DNA of 57,297 nt, from contig NZ_LT797693.1 of NCBI RefSeq assembly GCF_900009135.1, positions 221,443-278,739 on the forward strand, given 5' to 3'. Below are positions 18,624-28,497 of this stretch, in pieces; the first letter of the stretch is position 1, and each line of letters begins with the position of its first letter. Source of the DNA: Planktothrix sp. PCC 11201. Its GTDB lineage: Bacteria > Cyanobacteriota > Cyanobacteriia > Cyanobacteriales > Microcoleaceae. The notes under the pieces are model-generated. The model was given only the letters and a program-made list of their open reading frames with translations, searched no databases and was not told the origin of the DNA. The position numbers were made by a program, and so were the translations under genes.

Positions 18624-18970
18624 ACCAATTCAATAATTGCCATTTCGGCATTATCTCCCCGACGGCTCACGGTTCTAACAATCCGGGTGTAACCCCCATT
18701 GCGAGAGCCATACCGTGATGGAGCCGCATCAAATAACGAGTGAACCAGTTGTTTGTCATAGATATACCCCATGGCTTGGCGACGGGCTGCCAAGGAGCCG
18801 TCTTTAGCCAGGGTAATCATTTTTTCTGCTTCCGATTGTACCGCTTTGGCTCTAACTTTAGTGGTGGTGATTCGGCCATGGCGAATCAGTTCTGTAGCCA
18901 GCGATCGCAGCAATGCTTTTCGCTGATCAGCAGGTTTGCCCAATTGGGGAACACGACAACGATGACGCAT
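18620..18970 (-). CDS. rplQ: ribosomal protein bL17
   Basis: 116 aa. [29 protein letters not shown] at the N-terminus and the terminal [12 protein letters not shown] are typical of bL17, which lines the exit-tunnel side of the large subunit. It directly follows rpoA in the operon. The 162-bp gap to rpoA contains ATCAGT repeats and a GACG-type palindrome. Confidence 0.96.
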   Translation of the reverse strand: MRHRCRVPQLGKPADQRKALLRSLATELIRHGRITTTKVRAKAVQSEAEKMITLAKDGSLAARRQAMGYIYDKQLVHSLFDAAPSRYGSRNGGYTRIVRTVSRRGDNAEMAIIELV

Positions 18971-19004
18971 AATTACCTTCTGGTAGAAAATGATTGAGTG
19001 GTTT

Positions 19005-19132
19005 TATCAGTTATCAGTTAAAAGTAATCAGTTAAAAGTAATCAGTGCAAGAGTTAATGAGCTATCTTTAACTCTTTACCTGACGACTGGTACAGAAGAC
19101 GTGCCATGGGGCGTCTCTACACTGATAACTGA
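19005..19132. repeat. ATCAGT repeats and palindrome between rpoA and rplQ
   Basis: ATCAGTTATCAGTTAAAAGTAATCAG-type units run 19005-19047. An imperfect palindrome, AGAAGACGTGCCATGG then GGCGTCTCTAC, covers 19094-19120. Further ATCAGT units continue into the 3' end of rpoA. No gene is seen. Confidence 0.75.
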
Positions 19133-20092
19133 TCACTGATTACTGACGACTGATTTAGATGCCCTTTCTTGAGGCAGTGTAATTCCTAGGCGTTTTTGTA
19201 ACGCCTCGATAACCTCCTCCGCAGACTTCTGACCGAAGTTTTTAATTTCTAATAGGTCTTCCTGAGTATAATCTCGTAAGTCTGCGACCGAGTTAATTTG
19301 AGCGCGTTTGAGACAGTTATAAGCCCGAACAGATAACTGTAGTTCTTCAATCGGGATTTGACTGGTTGGATCAACATCATTATTTTGGTCACTTTTGATT
19401 GATTCCAAGGTGATGTCTTTCAACGGAGTGAACAAGTCCACCAGAATGGTCGCGGATTGACTGATGGCTTCTTGGGGCGTTAAACTCCCATTTGTCCAAA
19501 TCTCCATGATCAGGCGGTCTTTTTCTAAAGTTCCGCCGACCCGTGCATCCTCAACGGTGTAATTCACTTTCCGTACTGGCATGAACACGGCATCAATTTG
19601 GAGAAAATCCAAAGCAATTGCCTCGTCCCGATTGCGTTCAACGGCGCGATACCCAGTCCCCTTATCAACTTGGACTTCCATTTCCAAGGTTGATCCTGGG
19701 GATAGGGTAGCGATATATTGGTTTTTGTCTACGACCTCAACTTCTGAAGGCAGCTTAAAATGACCCGCCGTTACCGTCGCTGGACCTTGAACTTCTAAGC
19801 GACCAATTTGTTTTTGGTGGGTATAGCTTTTGAGTACAACTTCTTTCAGGTTCAGCAAAATCTCTAAAACATCTTCCCTAACCCCTCGAATCGTTGCAAA
19901 CTCATGATTAACATTGGCAAACCTTGCTGATGTAATCGCCGTTCCTTCTAAGTTCGAGAGTAAAACCCGTCTTAGAGCATTACCAACCGTTGTCCCTTGA
20001 CCCCGTTCTAACGGTTCTAAGACGAATTTTCCGTACTGACTCCGGTCTGTATCAGTGTTCGATTCAATACACTCAATCTTAAACTGCGCCAC
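19133..20092 (-). CDS. rpoA: RNA polymerase alpha subunit
   Basis: Alpha subunit nucleates RNA polymerase assembly. Its N-terminal domain (EPLERGQGTTVGNALRRVLL) dimerises. Its C-terminal domain (IPIEELQLSVRAYNCLKRAQI, about residues 245-310) binds DNA UP elements and activators. I choose the GTG at 20092 (319 aa, VAQFKIEC...) because GGGAGG lies about 7 nt upstream and family members begin at this point; the frame stays open to an ATG at 20146. The last residues, SVVSNQ, are encoded by ATCAGT-type repeat DNA rather than family-conserved sequence. Confidence 0.96.
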   Translation of the reverse strand: MAQFKIECIESNTDTDRSQYGKFVLEPLERGQGTTVGNALRRVLLSNLEGTAITSARFANVNHEFATIRGVREDVLEILLNLKEVVLKSYTHQKQIGRLEVQGPATVTAGHFKLPSEVEVVDKNQYIATLSPGSTLEMEVQVDKGTGYRAVERNRDEAIALDFLQIDAVFMPVRKVNYTVEDARVGGTLEKDRLIMEIWTNGSLTPQEAISQSATILVDLFTPLKDITLESIKSDQNNDVDPTSQIPIEELQLSVRAYNCLKRAQINSVADLRDYTQEDLLEIKNFGQKSAEEVIEALQKRLGITLPQERASKSVVSNQ

Positions 20093-20227
20093 CGATGGAC
20101 CTCCCTTCTCCATTGAACCCCAAAATGAATTGACAGTATAAGGCAAAGAATGAAACTAAACTTGAGTATTCATTCTTCCTCGACAAGACACTAACTTCCA
20201 CGTCTGTAACGCTATCAAAAGCTTTAA

Positions 20228-20620
20228 TTAAACGCGACGTCGTTTGGGAGGACGGCAACCATTATGGGGAATTGGAGTAATGTCTCGAATCAAGGTGATT
20301 TCTAAACCAGCCCCTTGCAAGGCTCGAATCGCAGTTTCTCTACCTGCACCTGGCCCGCTGACCATCACTTCAACCTGACGCATTCCTTGATCATTAGCTC
20401 GGCGTCCGGCGTTTTCTGCGGCGGTTTGAGCAGCAAAAGGAGTTCCTTTTTTCGCCCCTTTAAACCCCGTAGACCCCGCAGAAGCCCAGGAAATGACTTC
20501 CCCATTCGGATCGGTAATCGTTACAATCGTATTGTTGAAGGTGGATTGAATGTAGGCCAACCCATTCGGGACATTACGTTTTTGCTTTTTAGGCCCTGTT
20601 TTTTTCGTTTGTCGCGCCAT
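20228..20620 (-). CDS. rpsK: ribosomal protein uS11
   Basis: 130 aa, platform of the 30S subunit near the mRNA exit. It has a basic N-terminus, [18 protein letters not shown] in the middle and the conserved end [12 protein letters not shown]. It lies between rpsM and rpoA as usual. No rpsD gene is in the cluster. Confidence 0.97.
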   Translation of the reverse strand: MARQTKKTGPKKQKRNVPNGLAYIQSTFNNTIVTITDPNGEVISWASAGSTGFKGAKKGTPFAAQTAAENAGRRANDQGMRQVEVMVSGPGAGRETAIRALQGAGLEITLIRDITPIPHNGCRPPKRRRV

Positions 20621-20712
20621 AGTAATCTCGTTTACGATTTTCTTTGCGGTGAGTTGAGGAGATCTGCTTGGGTTTAACCAGCAGTTCTTGTAAGTTGAAA
20701 CGCCTGGCTTAA

Positions 20713-21093
20713 TTATTTCTTAGCTGCCGCTTTTTTCTTACCAGCAACGGTACGGCGAACACCCCGACGGGTTCTAGCGTTCGTCCGGGTGCGTTGACCC
20801 CGCACAGGTAAACCTAAACGATGGCGACGACCCCGATAGGTGCCGATATCCATGAGGCGCTTAATGTTCATCGCCTCCACCCGTCGCAGATCTCCCTCTA
20901 CCTGATACAGTTGGATGGCTGCCCGTAGGGCTGCCACATCAGCATCATTTAGATCTTTAATCCGGGTATCAGGATTAACACCCGAGTCTTTAAGAATTTG
21001 TTGAGACCGCGAAAGTCCAATTCCATAAATGTAAGTCAGACCAATTTCAACACGCTTATCTCGTGGAAGGTCTACTCCGGCTATCCGTGCCAC
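20713..21093 (-). CDS. rpsM: ribosomal protein uS13
   Basis: 126 aa, 30S head protein contacting the P-site tRNA and 50[25 protein letters not shown] and [17 protein letters not shown] are diagnostic. The Lys/Ala-rich end (KKKAAAKK) is the usual extended tail. It is preceded by a 314-bp gap holding hairpins. Confidence 0.97.
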   Translation of the reverse strand: MARIAGVDLPRDKRVEIGLTYIYGIGLSRSQQILKDSGVNPDTRIKDLNDADVAALRAAIQLYQVEGDLRRVEAMNIKRLMDIGTYRGRRHRLGLPVRGQRTRTNARTRRGVRRTVAGKKKAAAKK

Positions 21094-21407
21094 AATGAAC
21101 GTCTCCCTTTAAAATGTAACTAACGACAATGCCTAAATCATGCAGTAAAATGATAGGCAATTAATGGATTCCCAATTTGCTGAATGGCCCGAGGCTACGC
21201 ACGCAGGTTGAAGCTACTGTACTGATTTCAACTGCACATTCTTTCCTTTGATCTGGGAAGGAATGGGATTGTAGCTACTTTTGAGACTTAACAAGGGTTG
21301 AAGCTTGTTCAGGTAAGGGCTTGAATCACAGAATTTTAATTGGTAAGCGTCTGTTTTTCTAGTTTCAGCAAGACTCATAATCCGTCCCTAGTGGACGACC
21401 TAGGGTG
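21094..21407. other. rpmJ-rpsM spacer with nested dyads, no gene
   Basis: This 314-bp spacer has an inner imperfect hairpin, CATTCTTTCC with GGAAGGAATG (21237-21265). It is enclosed by AGCTAC at 21212-21217 and GTAGCT at 21271-21276. On the minus strand it forms the leader of rpsM-rpsK-rpoA. A regulatory role, for example r-protein feedback, is only inferred. Confidence 0.45.
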
Positions 21408-21521
21408 TTAACCTTGGCGCTGCTTATGCTTGGGATTAGAACAAATCACCATTACCCGTCCGCGACGGCGGATAACACGACACTTTTCACAAATTTTGCG
21501 GACTGATGCTCGAACTTTCAT
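21408..21521 (-). CDS. rpmJ: ribosomal protein bL36
   Basis: A 37-codon gene found by translating the gap between infA and rpsM. It begins [14 protein letters not shown] and ends NPKHKQRQG. The zinc ligands Cys11, Cys14, Cys27 and His32 are all present, so it is the zinc-binding type. It is the smallest large-subunit protein and lies near 23S rRNA helices 89-97. The order infA-rpmJ-rpsM is the conserved one. Confidence 0.97.
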   Translation of the reverse strand: MKVRASVRKICEKCRVIRRRGRVMVICSNPKHKQRQG

Positions 21522-21624
21522 GCCAATTAGAGCGACGCTACAACAAATTTATTATTATATCACTGAAAGCTGATTTTTATCTATTCTAACCCTTAACCTT
21601 TGGGATAAGGGGTAAGATTTCCGT

Positions 21625-21849
21625 CTATTTTTTGCGTAAACGATAGGTGATTCTGCCTTTGGTCAAGTCATAGGGGGTTAATTCCACTTTGACTCGATCT
21701 CCAGGTAAAATTTTAATGTAATTCCTGCGGATTTTTCCCGAGATGTGGGCCAAGACATTAAATCCATTATCTAGGTCTACGCGAAACATAGCATTGGGAA
21801 GGGATTCAGTGACTGTCCCTTCCATTTCAATCAGATCCTGTTTAGCCAA
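21625..21849 (-). CDS. infA: translation initiation factor IF-1
   Basis: 74-aa OB-fold protein that occupies the 30S A site during initiation. [21 protein letters not shown] through the end LRKK is the standard cyanobacterial sequence. The start codon is TTG at 21849, with GAGG about 10 nt upstream. No alternative ATG gives the conserved N-terminus. A rare start codon on an initiation-factor gene is notable. It is separated from adk by 314 bp. Confidence 0.95.
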   Translation of the reverse strand: MAKQDLIEMEGTVTESLPNAMFRVDLDNGFNVLAHISGKIRRNYIKILPGDRVKVELTPYDLTKGRITYRLRKK

Positions 21850-22163
21850 GTTGTTTTTACCTCAATTCAACAATCCGTCCCGTCGATCAACAAATGACCG
21901 AGATTTGCTCATCTGATGACATTCAGAAATCCGAGTTTAAACGTATTTCTTAACATATTTTATCAAAAATCGGAGCGTAATCTCTGTTTTTTGTCAATCT
22001 CTTAGCTTTAATTTTCATTAAAACCCAAGGTAAAACCATAGGTGAGGGGCGGACAATTGACTGTATTTGCAGTAATAACTTCAGCCCAATCACTTTCAAC
22101 TTAGCACTTGTAGCTTTGTTGATTCCTAAAAGGGGTTGCAACTTGACCGACCCAGAATTTTTA
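21850..22163. other. adk-infA spacer, no convincing gene
   Basis: 314 bp between the two operon genes. A 75-codon minus-strand frame here (21950-22177) overlaps the adk 3' end and has no recognisable motif, so I do not call it. An infA-proximal promoter could lie here, but I cannot identify one. Confidence 0.4.
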
Positions 22164-22733
22164 CTAAGCAGAAACAACCTGTTTCAACTCTTGAGTAATC
22201 TCATCCATGGAACGGTTGCCATTGATAGATTGGAGTTGATTGCGATCAAGATAGTAATTAATTAAGGGAGCCGTTTGTTCCCGATACACTTGTAAACGGT
22301 GACGAATAACTTCCTCGTGGTCATCCTTCCGTCCTCTGGCTAACAATCGTTCTACCAGAATCTGATCAGGAACATCCAGGTTAATCACCTTCAGATCTCC
22401 GATGCTGTTTTTAGCTTCCCTGTCAACCTTCAGAATAAGGGCTGCGACAAAATCAGCCTGAGAAATATTCCTCGGAAACCCATCCAAAATCCAACCGTTC
22501 TGAGCATCGGACTCCTCAAGACGATGTTCCACCATATCCAAAATCAATTGATCGGGGACTAATTCACCTTGAGCCATATAGTCCTTAGCTTTTTGACCCA
22601 GATCAGTTTCTTCACCGACATGGGTGCGTAAAATTTCACCCGTCGAGATGTGAGGAACCCCAAAACTCGCAGCTATAATGGCTGCTTGAGTCCCTTTGCC
22701 TGCCCCTGGGGGCCCGAGAAAAATCAAACGCAC
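22164..22733 (-). CDS. adk: adenylate kinase
   Basis: Converts AMP + ATP to 2 ADP in the cytosol. P-loop GPPGAGKGTQ at residues 7-16, the AMP-binding ISTGEILR and the DGFPRN motif near 84-89 are present. The LID is short (RGRKDDHEEVIRHRL), so this is the 189-aa short form. The start is GTG at 22733, overlapping the secY TAG stop by one base (TAGTG), which suggests translational coupling. Confidence 0.96.
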   Translation of the reverse strand: MRLIFLGPPGAGKGTQAAIIAASFGVPHISTGEILRTHVGEETDLGQKAKDYMAQGELVPDQLILDMVEHRLEESDAQNGWILDGFPRNISQADFVAALILKVDREAKNSIGDLKVINLDVPDQILVERLLARGRKDDHEEVIRHRLQVYREQTAPLINYYLDRNQLQSINGNRSMDEITQELKQVVSA

Positions 22734-24040
22734 TATCGTTTCACCATCCCTTCATATCGTTGAGAAATCACATAGGTTTGCACCTGTTTCGCCGTATCAA
22801 TGGCTACACCCACCAAAATCAGCAGAGATGTGGCACCAAAGCCCCGAAAAGTGGGAACCCGTGTGGCCCCCTCAACGATCGTGGGGATAATGGCAACCAA
22901 ACCTAAAAAGATAGCTCCCAAAAACGTCAATCGATTTAAAACTCGCTCAATATACTCACTGGTGGTGCGACCCGGACGAATCCCCGGAACACTCGCCCCC
23001 ATTTTCTTCAGGTTCTGTGCCATATCTACAGGATTCATAATTAATGAAGCGTAGAAATAGCTAAAGAACACAATCAGTACCAAATAGAAAGCTGCATACA
23101 GCCAGGGAGTCGATCCACTAGGAGTTAGGGCCGTTGCTATTTGAATCAGAACTGGATTGTTAGTAAATTGAGACAGAGAAGCGGGCAAAACTAAAACCGC
23201 CGAGGCAAAAATAATTGGCATCACACCCCCTTGATTTAATCGCAGAGGCAAATAGCTGGTTTTTTCTCGGTATAATTTTCTGCCAACTTGCCGACGGGCG
23301 GAAACAATCGGAATTCGACGAGTTCCCTCCTGAACAAAAACAATCCCAACGATCATCGCCAGGAAAACAATCAACAGAAGAATCACCCGACCGACAATTG
23401 CTTGATCTCCACTTTGGGCTAATTCTAGGGTCTGACCCAAAGAAGTGGGTAAAACCGCTACGATACCCAGAAAAATCAGTAAAGAAGCACCGTTACCAAT
23501 CCCGCGTTCAGTAATTAGTTCCGAGAGCCACATCACAAACATTGATCCGGCGACAAGTGCCAGAACCACTTGAACTTGGAATAGGGGGCCAGGGTTATTG
23601 GCAAAGGGATTAATCCAAATCGAGATCCCCACGCTTTGTAACACTGCCCACCCTAAAGCCACATAGCGAGTAATTTGGGAAATCTTCCGGCGTCCGGCTT
23701 CTCCCTCATTTTTTTGTAGGTCTTCCAGACTGGGTAAAGCCGCCGTCATCAACTGCATGATGATGGAGGCATTAATATAGGGCAAAATCCCCAGGGCAAA
23801 AATTCCCAGAGCCGAAAGGCCACCTCCAGAAAATAAATCGAGGAATCCAATCACCGGGTTATTTTGAATTGCCGCTCGGAAACTGGCCGTATCAATACCG
23901 GGAATCGGTAGAAACACGCCCACACGCACCAGGAGCAGTAAGCCAATGGTGACTAGAATTCGACCTCTTAGACCAGCAGCTTGAGCCATCTGCAAGAAAG
24001 TTTCCTGTGCAGTTGGCGCTTTGTCTCGACTAACGACCAT
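22733..24040 (-). CDS. secY: preprotein translocase subunit SecY
   Basis: Core channel of the Sec translocon in the plasma and thylakoid membranes, with ten predicted transmembrane helices over 435 aa. The plug region LDLFSGGGLSALGIFALGI near 68-86 and the cytosolic loop motif GIRPGRTTSEYI near 348 are conserved. It lies between rplO and adk as usual. Its upstream gap carries ATCAGT repeats. Confidence 0.97.
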   Translation of the reverse strand: MVVSRDKAPTAQETFLQMAQAAGLRGRILVTIGLLLLVRVGVFLPIPGIDTASFRAAIQNNPVIGFLDLFSGGGLSALGIFALGILPYINASIIMQLMTAALPSLEDLQKNEGEAGRRKISQITRYVALGWAVLQSVGISIWINPFANNPGPLFQVQVVLALVAGSMFVMWLSELITERGIGNGASLLIFLGIVAVLPTSLGQTLELAQSGDQAIVGRVILLLIVFLAMIVGIVFVQEGTRRIPIVSARRQVGRKLYREKTSYLPLRLNQGGVMPIIFASAVLVLPASLSQFTNNPVLIQIATALTPSGSTPWLYAAFYLVLIVFFSYFYASLIMNPVDMAQNLKKMGASVPGIRPGRTTSEYIERVLNRLTFLGAIFLGLVAIIPTIVEGATRVPTFRGFGATSLLILVGVAIDTAKQVQTYVISQRYEGMVKR

Positions 24041-24053
24041 GAAGGACTACCTC

Positions 24054-24170
24054 AATCAGTTATCAGTAATCAGTTATCAGTCATCAGTTAAGAGTTAAGA
24101 GTTAAGAGTTAATAGCCAACAACTATTAACTATTCCACCGATAACTGTTTACTGTTGACTAATAACTGAC
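24054..24170. repeat. ATCAGT/AGAGTTA repeats spanning the rplO-secY junction
   Basis: ATCAGTTATCAGTAATCAG units run from 24055, followed by three AAGAGTT copies (24089-24108). An inverted set (ATAACTGTTTACTGTTGAC) continues inside the rplO 3' end to about 24170. The repeat therefore contributes the last codons of L15. Confidence 0.8.
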
Positions 24171-24600
24171 AAGTCCCGCCTGCGGCTTCAATTTTGGTAC
24201 GAGCACCTTGAGTAAATGCAGCCGCTTCTATGCTAAGGGCGACATTGAGTTCCCCATGCCCTAAAATTTTTAGAGGGCCACGACTTGCGGTTAGGAGTCC
24301 CGCTTCTAGTAGGTAAGCTAGAGTAACCTCTGTATTGGCAGACAGGGATGACAATTCACCTACATTAATCGTAGTGTAATGTTTCCGATTAACTTGAGGA
24401 AATCCCTTAAGTTTGGGAAGGCGTCGATACAGAGGGTTTTGACCGCCTTCAAAACCAGGGCGGGTGCTGTGACCGGAACGGGAATTTTGCCCCCGCATCC
24501 CTTTACCACAGCTTGCACCTTGACCAGCAGAGATCCCACGACCTAGGCGACGTCCGCGTTTGCGAGAGCCTGGTTTGGGTATAGCATCGTTGAGTCTCAT
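24130..24600 (-). CDS. rplO: ribosomal protein uL15
   Basis: 156 aa, a late central assembly protein of 50[44 protein letters not shown] and the C-terminal [17 protein letters not shown] are typical. The final residues [11 protein letters not shown] read through ATCAGT repeat DNA and replace the usual short end. rpsE lies upstream with a 39-bp gap. Confidence 0.96.
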   Translation of the reverse strand: MRLNDAIPKPGSRKRGRRLGRGISAGQGASCGKGMRGQNSRSGHSTRPGFEGGQNPLYRRLPKLKGFPQVNRKHYTTINVGELSSLSANTEVTLAYLLEAGLLTASRGPLKILGHGELNVALSIEAAAFTQGARTKIEAAGGTCQLLVNSKQLSVE

Positions 24601-24639
24601 GATTGCTTATACTTGAACAGTTTCAGATGGACAACGGAA

Positions 24640-25182
24640 TTAAGCATAAAGATGCTCAATGGGAACTCCCCGCTCTTTAGCTACATCCGCGAGGGTGCGT
24701 AATGATTGCAAAGCGTCAATGGTGGCTCTGGCGTTATTCAGAGGATTACTAGAACCGAGTTGTTTAGCCAAGATATTCCGAACGCCAGCGAGTTCTAAAA
24801 CGGTACGGACGGCTCCACCGGCAATTACCCCCGTCCCAGGAGAGGCTGGACGCATCATCACTTGAGCACCTCCCCCTGCCCCGTTGATCGGATGGGGAAT
24901 AGAGTTGGATTTGGTTAAAGGAACCTCGATCACGTTTTTGCGGCCATCGGCAACGCCTTTTTTAACGGCTCCAATCACATCGGCGGCTTTACCCACACCT
25001 ACGCCAACTTGACCCTTTTCATTCCCGACGATGACTACAGCCCGAAAGCTGAGTTTTTTACCGCCCTTCACCACCTTAGTGACACGACGGATTTGTACAA
25101 CCCGTTCTTGCCACTCGACTTCTTTTTCTTTGGTGCGGCTACCTTTTTTGTTGTTGCGCCGCTGTTGCTGCTGCTCTGCCAT
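24640..25182 (-). CDS. rpsE: ribosomal protein uS5
   Basis: 180 aa, involved in translational fidelity. It has a Lys/Gln-rich N-terminal extension (about 1-20), the S5 double-stranded-RNA-binding fold ([19 protein letters not shown]), and [10 protein letters not shown] and [19 protein letters not shown] motifs. The order rplR-rpsE-rplO is standard. The usual bacterial rpmD (L30) between rpsE and rplO is absent, as is normal in cyanobacteria. Confidence 0.97.
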   Translation of the reverse strand: MAEQQQQRRNNKKGSRTKEKEVEWQERVVQIRRVTKVVKGGKKLSFRAVVIVGNEKGQVGVGVGKAADVIGAVKKGVADGRKNVIEVPLTKSNSIPHPINGAGGGAQVMMRPASPGTGVIAGGAVRTVLELAGVRNILAKQLGSSNPLNNARATIDALQSLRTLADVAKERGVPIEHLYA

Positions 25183-25238
25183 AGTTTGAATATCCTGAAC
25201 AACGTTGATTTCAGTAGGGGCAAGGTCTCCTAGCCCGA

Positions 25239-25340
25239 TCAGTCATCAGTAATCAGTAATCATTTAGGTTGTTGTCGTCATTCATGGTTGATTAACAATA
25301 ACTTCTATTTTATTTGATTGACTGTTTACTGTTTACTATT
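25239..25340. repeat. ATCAGT repeats between rplR and rpsE
   Basis: ATCAGTCATCAGTAATCAGT lies at 25239-25258 and an inverted-sense TTGACTGTTTACTGTTTACT at about 25317-25336. They flank an AT-rich core without a gene. The right member abuts the rplR stop codon. Confidence 0.7.
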
Positions 25341-25701
25341 AGAAGTCTAATCCAGCTTCTCGGGCTGCATCAGCTAGAGCTTTAACGCGACCGTGATATA
25401 TATATCCACCCCGATCAAATACCACCTTCTTAATGCCTTTAGCCACAGCCCGTTCAGCAATTAATTGCCCGATTTTGACAGAAGCATCACAGGTTGCCCC
25501 GGATGAATCTGCGGATTTAAAATCAGGTTCTACGGTAGAGGCTGCGACTAAGGTGTGATGTTTTGTATCATCAATCACCTGCACATAAATGTGATGGTTG
25601 GAGCGAAACACTGCTAATCTAGGCCGTTCAGCGGTTCCAAAGACCTTGACCCGAACTCTCCGATGACGACGATCCCGGGATTCTTGACGAGTTAGTTTCA
25701 T
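25339..25701 (-). CDS. rplR: ribosomal protein uL18
   Basis: 120 aa, binds 5S rRNA in the central protuberance. [25 protein letters not shown] and the end [25 protein letters not shown] are diagnostic. It begins 3 nt after the rplF stop, so it is co-translated. Confidence 0.97.
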   Translation of the reverse strand: MKLTRQESRDRRHRRVRVKVFGTAERPRLAVFRSNHHIYVQVIDDTKHHTLVAASTVEPDFKSADSSGATCDASVKIGQLIAERAVAKGIKKVVFDRGGYIYHGRVKALADAAREAGLDF

Positions 25702-25704
25702 AGT

Positions 25705-26253
25705 TTATTTTTTCCCACCCTTACCAGTTTTACCAGCTTTACGTCTGACCACTTCGCCTTGATAACGAATGCCTTTGCCTTTATAGGGTTCAGGGGGACG
25801 CACGGCACGAACCTTGGCGGCCATATTGCCGACAATTTCCTTGTCAATCCCGCTAATAATCACATTAGTGTTATTTTCAACAGCAACGCGAATACCTTCC
25901 GGGGGAATCATTTCCACGGGTTTGCTATAACCGACGTTTAACACCAGGTTTGTACCTTGCACCGCTGCCCGATAACCGACCCCTTGGATTTCTAAACGGC
26001 GTTCAAAGCCATTAGAAACCCCTTCAACCATATTAGATACCAGGGTTCGACAGAGGCCATGGCGTTGACGAGCCGTGCGAGACTCGGAGGCTCGTTTGAC
26101 GTTAACGATTCCTCCGTCCTGTTCGACCACAACTTCAGGGGGAAGCACACGGGAGAGTTCACCCTTGGGGCCTTTAACTATAACCTGTTGACCATTAATG
26201 GTTAGGGTGACGGCGGGGGGTACAGAAATTGGACGTTTACCAATCCTAGACAT
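25705..26253 (-). CDS. rplF: ribosomal protein uL6
   Basis: 182 aa, lies at the factor-binding stalk base near the sarcin-ricin loop. [26 protein letters not shown] and [15 protein letters not shown] near 155 are characteristic. It is followed closely by rplR. The 144-bp gap to rpsH shows no other gene. Confidence 0.97.
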   Translation of the reverse strand: MSRIGKRPISVPPAVTLTINGQQVIVKGPKGELSRVLPPEVVVEQDGGIVNVKRASESRTARQRHGLCRTLVSNMVEGVSNGFERRLEIQGVGYRAAVQGTNLVLNVGYSKPVEMIPPEGIRVAVENNTNVIISGIDKEIVGNMAAKVRAVRPPEPYKGKGIRYQGEVVRRKAGKTGKGGKK

Positions 26254-26397
26254 AGTTATTTATTTCAATTCTCGAATAGAAAAGGGTTGGATTAGTTCTA
26301 ATCGCGCTCGTTTGACTGTTCACCGAGACACCGAGACAAAATATATGGCTTTGAAACCAGTAAACCCGAAGTCTGACAAGCGAGATGCGCGAACTTT

Positions 26398-26799
26398 TTA
26401 CCAGATGTAGCAAAGCACTTCACCACCAACACCTTGGCGTCGGGCTTCTCGGTCAGTCATGACCCCACAAGACGTAGAAATAATTGCTACACCGATGCCA
26501 CCTAAGACGCGAGGGAGTTCTTTGCGGTTGCGATACACTCGCAAACCCGGTCGGCTGACTCGCTGTAATTTCTGGATGGTTGGAGCTTTGGTTTTGGAGT
26601 TGTACTTGAGGGAGACCACCAAGTATTTTTTAATGCCTTCGCCTGTTTCCTCAAAGTCTGCAATAAAGCCCTCTTGTTTGAGAACTTGGGCTATACTACG
26701 AGTCATTCTTGTAGAAGGAATTTGTGTAGTTTGATGCCGCGCCATGCAAGAATTGCGAATGCGCGTCAACATATCCGCAATGGTATCGTTTGCCGCCAT
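26398..26799 (-). CDS. rpsH: ribosomal protein uS8
   Basis: 133 aa, binds 16S rRNA helix 21. [22 protein letters not shown] and the C-terminal [27 protein letters not shown] are diagnostic. It follows rplE with an 18-bp gap. rpsN (S14), present at this position in many bacteria, is not here, as in other cyanobacteria. Confidence 0.97.
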   Translation of the reverse strand: MAANDTIADMLTRIRNSCMARHQTTQIPSTRMTRSIAQVLKQEGFIADFEETGEGIKKYLVVSLKYNSKTKAPTIQKLQRVSRPGLRVYRNRKELPRVLGGIGVAIISTSCGVMTDREARRQGVGGEVLCYIW

Positions 26800-26817
26800 A
26801 GTTTCCTCGTTACTTTA

Positions 26818-27369
26818 CTACACACCGCTTTCCCGAAAAGGCATTCCCATTTCTTTGAGCAAGGCTCGCCCTTCTTCATCGGTTTTTGCCGTGGTGACAA
26901 TTGAAATATCTAAGCCTCGAATTTGATCAATACTGTCATAGCTGATTTCAGGAAAGATCAGTTGTTCTCGGACACCCAAACTGTAGTTACCCCGACCATC
27001 AAAACTTTTTCCACTCACACCCCGAAAGTCACGAATCCGAGGCAGGGATAAATTTATCAGTCGGTCTAAGAAGGCATACATCCGTTCTGCACGCAGGGTC
27101 ACCATCACACCAACGGGCATTCCTTTGCGAACTTTGAATCCAGCAATGGCTTTTGTGGCTCTTGTGACCACGGGTTTTTGTCCGGTAATCACCGCCAATT
27201 CATTCAGGGAGGACTCTAATGCTTTAGCATTTTGAGAGGCTTCACCTAAACCCCGATTGATTGTGACTTTAACAATCTTAGGAACCTGATGGATGTTCTC
27301 ATATTGGAACTGCTCCATCATTTTTGGGACGATTTTGTCCAAGTAGACAGTCTTGAGTTTAGCTACCAT
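26818..27369 (-). CDS. rplE: ribosomal protein uL5
   Basis: Binds 5S rRNA and bridges to the 30S head. Family blocks: [22 protein letters not shown] near the start, [33 protein letters not shown] and [15 protein letters not shown] start at the ATG 27369 (183 aa, [11 protein letters not shown]), which matches the usual length. The frame is open to 27417, but the extra 16 residues have no counterpart. Confidence 0.96.
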   Translation of the reverse strand: MVAKLKTVYLDKIVPKMMEQFQYENIHQVPKIVKVTINRGLGEASQNAKALESSLNELAVITGQKPVVTRATKAIAGFKVRKGMPVGVMVTLRAERMYAFLDRLINLSLPRIRDFRGVSGKSFDGRGNYSLGVREQLIFPEISYDSIDQIRGLDISIVTTAKTDEEGRALLKEMGMPFRESGV

Positions 27370-27461
27370 AGTGAGTTGCTCTTTATAAATCCTGGGCTTT
27401 GTCAGGATGGTTGACAATTGAGGGTTGACCGTTAACGTTTAACAGTTAGCGGACAATGGGT

Positions 27462-27815
27462 TTAATCGATAATTTCACCCGTTTTTTTCAGCATTCTCAC
27501 CTTACGTCCGTCTTCGGTAAAGGTGTAACACACCCGACTGGCAACGTTTTCTTTGGTGGAATACAGCATCACATTAGAACTGTGAACTGGGGCTTCAAAA
27601 GTCGTAATCTGACCGGATTCTCCCTCTTGACGAGGTTTAACGTGCTTGGTTCTCACGTTAACATCCTTAACAACGACTTTACTGGCTTTGGGAAGAACCC
27701 GAATAATCTCTCCGACTTTTCCTTTATCGCTACCCGTAATCACCTGCACGGTATCGCCTTTTTTTACGTGCATTTTATAGCGTGCGGGCTGATTAGATGT
27801 GGTTTTTTTGGACAT
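27462..27815 (-). CDS. rplX: ribosomal protein uL24
   Basis: 117-aa assembly initiator with a KOW motif ([20 protein letters not shown] near 18-37). Its ATG overlaps the rplN TAA stop by one base (TAATG), with GGAGG just upstream inside rplN, which suggests translational coupling. Confidence 0.97.
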   Translation of the reverse strand: MSKKTTSNQPARYKMHVKKGDTVQVITGSDKGKVGEIIRVLPKASKVVVKDVNVRTKHVKPRQEGESGQITTFEAPVHSSNVMLYSTKENVASRVCYTFTEDGRKVRMLKKTGEIID

Positions 27816-28183
27816 TACAGAACCTCCGGTGCAAGGGAAACAATTTTCGTGAAATTCTTATCCCGTAGTTCCCGAGCTACAGGGCCGAATACACGAGTGC
27901 CTCTGGGATTACCGTCTGCGTTGATAATCACAGCCGCATTGTCATCAAACCGAATGCTCATGCCACTATCTCGACGTAAACTATGACGAGTACGGACGAT
28001 TACAGCCCGAACTACATCGGATCTTTTCACCGCCATATTGGGAATAGCATCTTTGACCACCGCAATGATCACATCGCCGATTCCGCCATAGCGACAGTTA
28101 CCCCCTTTTAAAACGCGAATACACATTAGTTTCCGCGCACCGCTATTGTCAGCAACATTGAGAATTGTTTGGACTTGAATCAT
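27815..28183 (-). CDS. rplN: ribosomal protein uL14
   Basis: 122 aa, contacts the 30S subunit at bridge B5/B8. [24 protein letters not shown] and [29 protein letters not shown] are the standard ends. The 1-base overlap with rplX couples the two genes. Confidence 0.97.
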   Translation of the reverse strand: MIQVQTILNVADNSGARKLMCIRVLKGGNCRYGGIGDVIIAVVKDAIPNMAVKRSDVVRAVIVRTRHSLRRDSGMSIRFDDNAAVIINADGNPRGTRVFGPVARELRDKNFTKIVSLAPEVL

Positions 28184-28221
28184 GATCTCCCGTTTTTCTT
28201 TCTCAAGTAATACCCAAATCC

Positions 28222-28479
28222 CTACAGATTGGTTTTGTCATTACCGCCTAGAATTTCGACCACATTCCAGCGCTTTGTTTTGCTTAAAGGGCGAGTTTCA
28301 GAAATACGAACTCTATCCCCTTCTTGACATTGGTTGTTTTCGTCGTGGGCTTTATATCGTTTCGTTTTGACAACAATTTTGCCGTATTTAGGATGGGGAG
28401 AACGGTTTTCTACCGTTACAACCACCGTTTTATCCATTTTGTTACTCACGACCAAGCCAACTTTTTCTTTTACTGCCAT
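28222..28479 (-). CDS. rpsQ: ribosomal protein uS17
   Basis: 85-aa OB-fold primary 16S binder. [31 protein letters not shown] and the [19 protein letters not shown] block are diagnostic. The 118-bp gap to rpmC is filled with ATCAGT repeats. Confidence 0.97.
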   Translation of the reverse strand: MAVKEKVGLVVSNKMDKTVVVTVENRSPHPKYGKIVVKTKRYKAHDENNQCQEGDRVRISETRPLSKTKRWNVVEILGGNDKTNL

Positions 28480-28497
28480 AGTGCAAATCTCTCCAAA

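Noticed and set aside
21950-22177. 75-codon minus-strand ORF between adk and infA
   Set aside because: It overlaps the adk 3' end, has a skewed Leu/Lys composition, no family motif and no ribosome binding site of note.
27456-27986. 176-codon plus-strand ORF
   Set aside because: It lies antisense across rplX and rplN, which are certain; its composition is that of a shadow frame.
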